DNA of 64,000 bases, from the NCBI GenBank assembly GCA_002221725.1, contig NJFT01000050.1, forward strand, positions 124,001 to 188,000, given 5' to 3'. Below, piece after piece: positions 61,861 to 64,000 of this stretch. Each line of letters begins with the position of its first letter. The first letter of the stretch is position 1. This DNA comes from Scedosporium boydii. Its lineage: Eukaryota; Ascomycota; Sordariomycetes; Microascales; Microascaceae. The notes under the pieces are model-generated. The model saw nothing but the letters and a program-made list of their open reading frames with translations, searched no databases and had not been told where the DNA came from. The position numbers were made by a program, and so were the translations under genes.

Positions 61861-62876
61861 CAGGCGTTCGCTTGACGACAGCGCAAACATCAATGATCTG
61901 TCAAAGATTCTCGCCAATCACCCAATGCGTATTTCCCCTGAGCGGCGCTGACCTTAGTCCGACCGCCACCGAATTAGAAACCGCCCTATGGACAGGGAAG
62001 AGAAAGAGAGGTTCCCGGAAGCCAAATGTTGTTTTTCAATCATTGATTCGTATTCCCGTTCCAGCCGTCGTACTTCGTACACCATCGACATCGACCAAGC
62101 AGGTACCGGGAAAAATCAATAGTCCAAGGTTACTGCATTGGTCCATCAAATTTTGGGCGAATCCACAAAACAAGCCCCCCTCGTCTCCTTGTCGCCTGTC
62201 TCCGGGATCTATCTGCTCCTATTTTGCATCGAGGTACCTCGTACCGTCACTCTCCGTCTCTCTCTTGGCCCCCAGCAGCCTTGTTCCCCCTTCCCCACAC
62301 CCACCCAATTTTTCACGCTTTTTCCTGAGCGAAGAGAACCAGGGAAAAGAAAAGCAGCCCAGCCGTGACAGAACGGCGTGGAAATAGCGGCACCCCTGTA
62401 CGGCTTAGTGTAATCTCCACCGGCGTTTGGCATCCTGTACGCTGCGCTACGAAGGTACACGACCATGTCCTGTCCTGTCCTCGTTTACCACCAAGCCCAG
62501 CCCACAGCCCATCGTGCCTTATGCGCCCATTATACACTACTGCTTCTTGGATCCTTGGTCTGACCCCCCTTTGGGTTGCCCGGCTGTCCCCCTGCTCGCG
62601 AAGATGTGGTAGTTTCTTAAAAGAGCTCGGTTCCAGGGCTGAAAGACTTCCTTCTTCTTTCCTTCTTTACCTTAGGTCCTCCCACCTCTTTTTAATTCGT
62701 GTAGGCTTTGTTATTCCCAAGGGTTTCTTTCAACCTCGAGGATCATTCCTACATTTGTCACTCGTTTAGACACTCGACCTTCGTTTTGGTAATTGTTTTT
62801 TTGCAGCATCGTTATTTTAGTAATTCGAATCACGAAAATCTCCCGAAAAGAAAAAAAGAGACACAACACCCAAACG

Positions 62877-64000
62877 ATGCGTTTCTTCAACAGCGCCGTC
62901 GGCGCGCTTCTCGCCCTCCAGGCGGGAGTAGCCTACGCCTGCACCAAGACCATCACCGGTACCATCCTCATCATCGGTCGTGACGACTACGATGTCTCCA
63001 ACGGTGCCGCTGGCTTCAAGGCCTATGGTATCAAGACCGAGGGCCTCATTGTCCCCCAGGCCGGCGCCACACTCCCCGCCCTCAACTCGACCATCGAGCG
63101 AGGTAACTATGGCGGCATCGTCGTCATGGCCGAGGTTTCCTACGATTACGGTGACGCTTGGCGTAGCGCCCTTACCACCGAGCAGTGGAATGCCATTTAC
63201 CAATACCAGATCGACTTTGGCGTGAGGCTGGTCCGCCTCGATTCTTATCCCACGCCCGAGTTCGGTAAGTTGACGATGGACGCGGTGTATTGAAAGGGCA
63301 TGGAAAAACTAATTTTGGGAATCAGGTACCACCGCCCTCGGTGGATGCTGTGACACTGGTGTTGACCAGAAGGTTGGCTTCAGCGATGTGTCTCAGTTCC
63401 CTACTGCCAACCTCAAGACGTGAGTGCCAGAAATATCGCTAAGGATGAGATGAGGGGACAATTAACTGACTGTGTTATCAATCAATAGTGGCGGTTGGGT
63501 CTCTACCACTGGCCTCTGGCACAGCCCTGCCTCCATCTCCGATCCCAGCATCGCCACCGCTTTCGCCGAGTTCAGCCCCGCCGGTACCTTCACCTCCAAC
63601 ACTGTTGCTGCCGTCATCAACAAGTACACCACCGGACGCCAGCAGATGGTCTTCTTCACCAGCTGGGCCAGCGACTGGTCTCTCGCCTCCAACTATCTCC
63701 AGCACTCTTTCATCCACTGGGTCACCCGCGGTCTTTGTAAGTGCTGTCCCAAGCTTGACGAGCTCCCTGTTTAGGCAGGTTCTATTTTTACCGCGGCCTC
63801 TGTTTTTATCCTTTTGCCGCCGCAGGAACAGCAAAGCCTCTATCTTACGTGCAGCATTTTAATTAATCGGCTGCATCATGATGATATCCTATTTCGCTAA
63901 CACATTGAAAAACGTGCAGTCTCTGGCAAGCGCAAGACCTACCTCAACACCCAGGTCGATGACGTTCACTTGTCCACTGGCATCTACTATCCCACGACGG
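62877..64000 (+). CDS. agd3: Secreted galactosaminogalactan deacetylase, 3' end cut by window edge
   Basis: Carbohydrate esterase family 18 enzyme. The A. fumigatus homologue Agd3 removes acetyl groups from GalNAc in galactosaminogalactan, which makes the polymer cationic and sticky to surfaces. Exons seen are 62877-63264, 63326-63419, 63489-63736 and 63920 to the right edge. Introns are 61, 69 and 183 bp with donors GTAAGT, GTGAGT and GTAAGT. The start MRFFNSAVGALLALQAGVAYA is a signal peptide, followed at once by a cysteine. The N-terminal domain contains ILIIGRDDYDV, IVVMAEVSYDYGDAWRSAL and GVRLVRLDSYPTPEFG. A Cys-rich piece (GGCCDTGVD) follows, and later MVFFTSWASDWSLASNYLQH. The visible end, TYLNTQVDDVHLSTGIYYP, holds an Asp-Asp plus His motif as expected for the metal site. 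The rest of the catalytic domain lies outside the window. Confidence 0.92.

Larger units (their letters stand above)
56579..62876. other. 6.3-kb gene-free region between divergent ega3 and agd3
   Basis: No recognisable gene. A minus-strand 219-codon frame (58588-59247) and a plus-strand 174-codon frame (59702-60226) carry no motif I know and are not called. Features seen: a CAGA/GACAGA repeat at 58111-58156, a CA repeat at 59618-59636, and TACGAAGTA-type motifs at 60132, 61080 and 62071. The last 250 bp are T/C-rich and then A-rich just before the agd3 ATG, typical of a leader. Confidence 0.6.

Overview
The window is nuclear DNA of a filamentous ascomycete (Pezizomycotina, most likely Sordariomycetes). 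Genes carry short 55-190 bp introns with GTAAGT/GTATGT-like donors and CTAAC/CTGAC branch sites. Leaders are pyrimidine-rich, and the gene content is fungal: a Zn2Cys6 regulator, a HET-C2-type glycolipid transfer protein and a member of a fungal-specific C2H2-like family. The species cannot be named from the sequence alone. Intron boundaries below were placed by eye from splice signals, reading frame and family alignment.

Left half (1-24 kb): the 5' part of a Zn2Cys6 transcription factor runs off the left edge (minus strand). After about 4.6 kb without a recognisable gene come an ASTRA-associated WD40 protein (ASA1-like, plus) and a six-exon microsomal cytochrome P450 (minus), which converge with a gap of about 105 bp. 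Then follow a two-HKD phospholipase D (minus), a glycolipid transfer protein (plus), a five-exon C2H2-like finger protein (plus) and two weak small-gene candidates.

Right half (24-64 kb): this is the galactosaminogalactan (GAG) exopolysaccharide cluster first defined in Aspergillus fumigatus. The order here is gt4c (minus, 24.3-33.1 kb), uge3 (plus, 42.7-44.3 kb), sph3 (plus, 53.5-54.8 kb), ega3 (minus, 55.5-56.6 kb) and agd3 (plus, from 62.9 kb, cut by the right edge). By family knowledge, Uge3 supplies UDP-Gal and UDP-GalNAc, and the giant membrane glycosyltransferase Gt4c polymerises and probably exports the chain. Secreted Agd3 partly deacetylates GalNAc so the polymer becomes cationic and adhesive, while Sph3 (GH135) and Ega3 (GH114) cleave the chain. 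No other gene is recognisable between them, but the genes are separated by three very long gene-free stretches (9.6, 9.2 and 6.3 kb).

Most notable observations: the complete GAG cluster in an order that differs from A. fumigatus as I recall it; a Gt4c that joins PelG-like membrane segments to a PelF-like GT4 end in one chain; and a palindrome-like 9-mer, TACGAAGTA, found at least 17 times, only between genes, with eight copies between gt4c and uge3. No rRNA, tRNA, CRISPR array or intact transposon was recognised.
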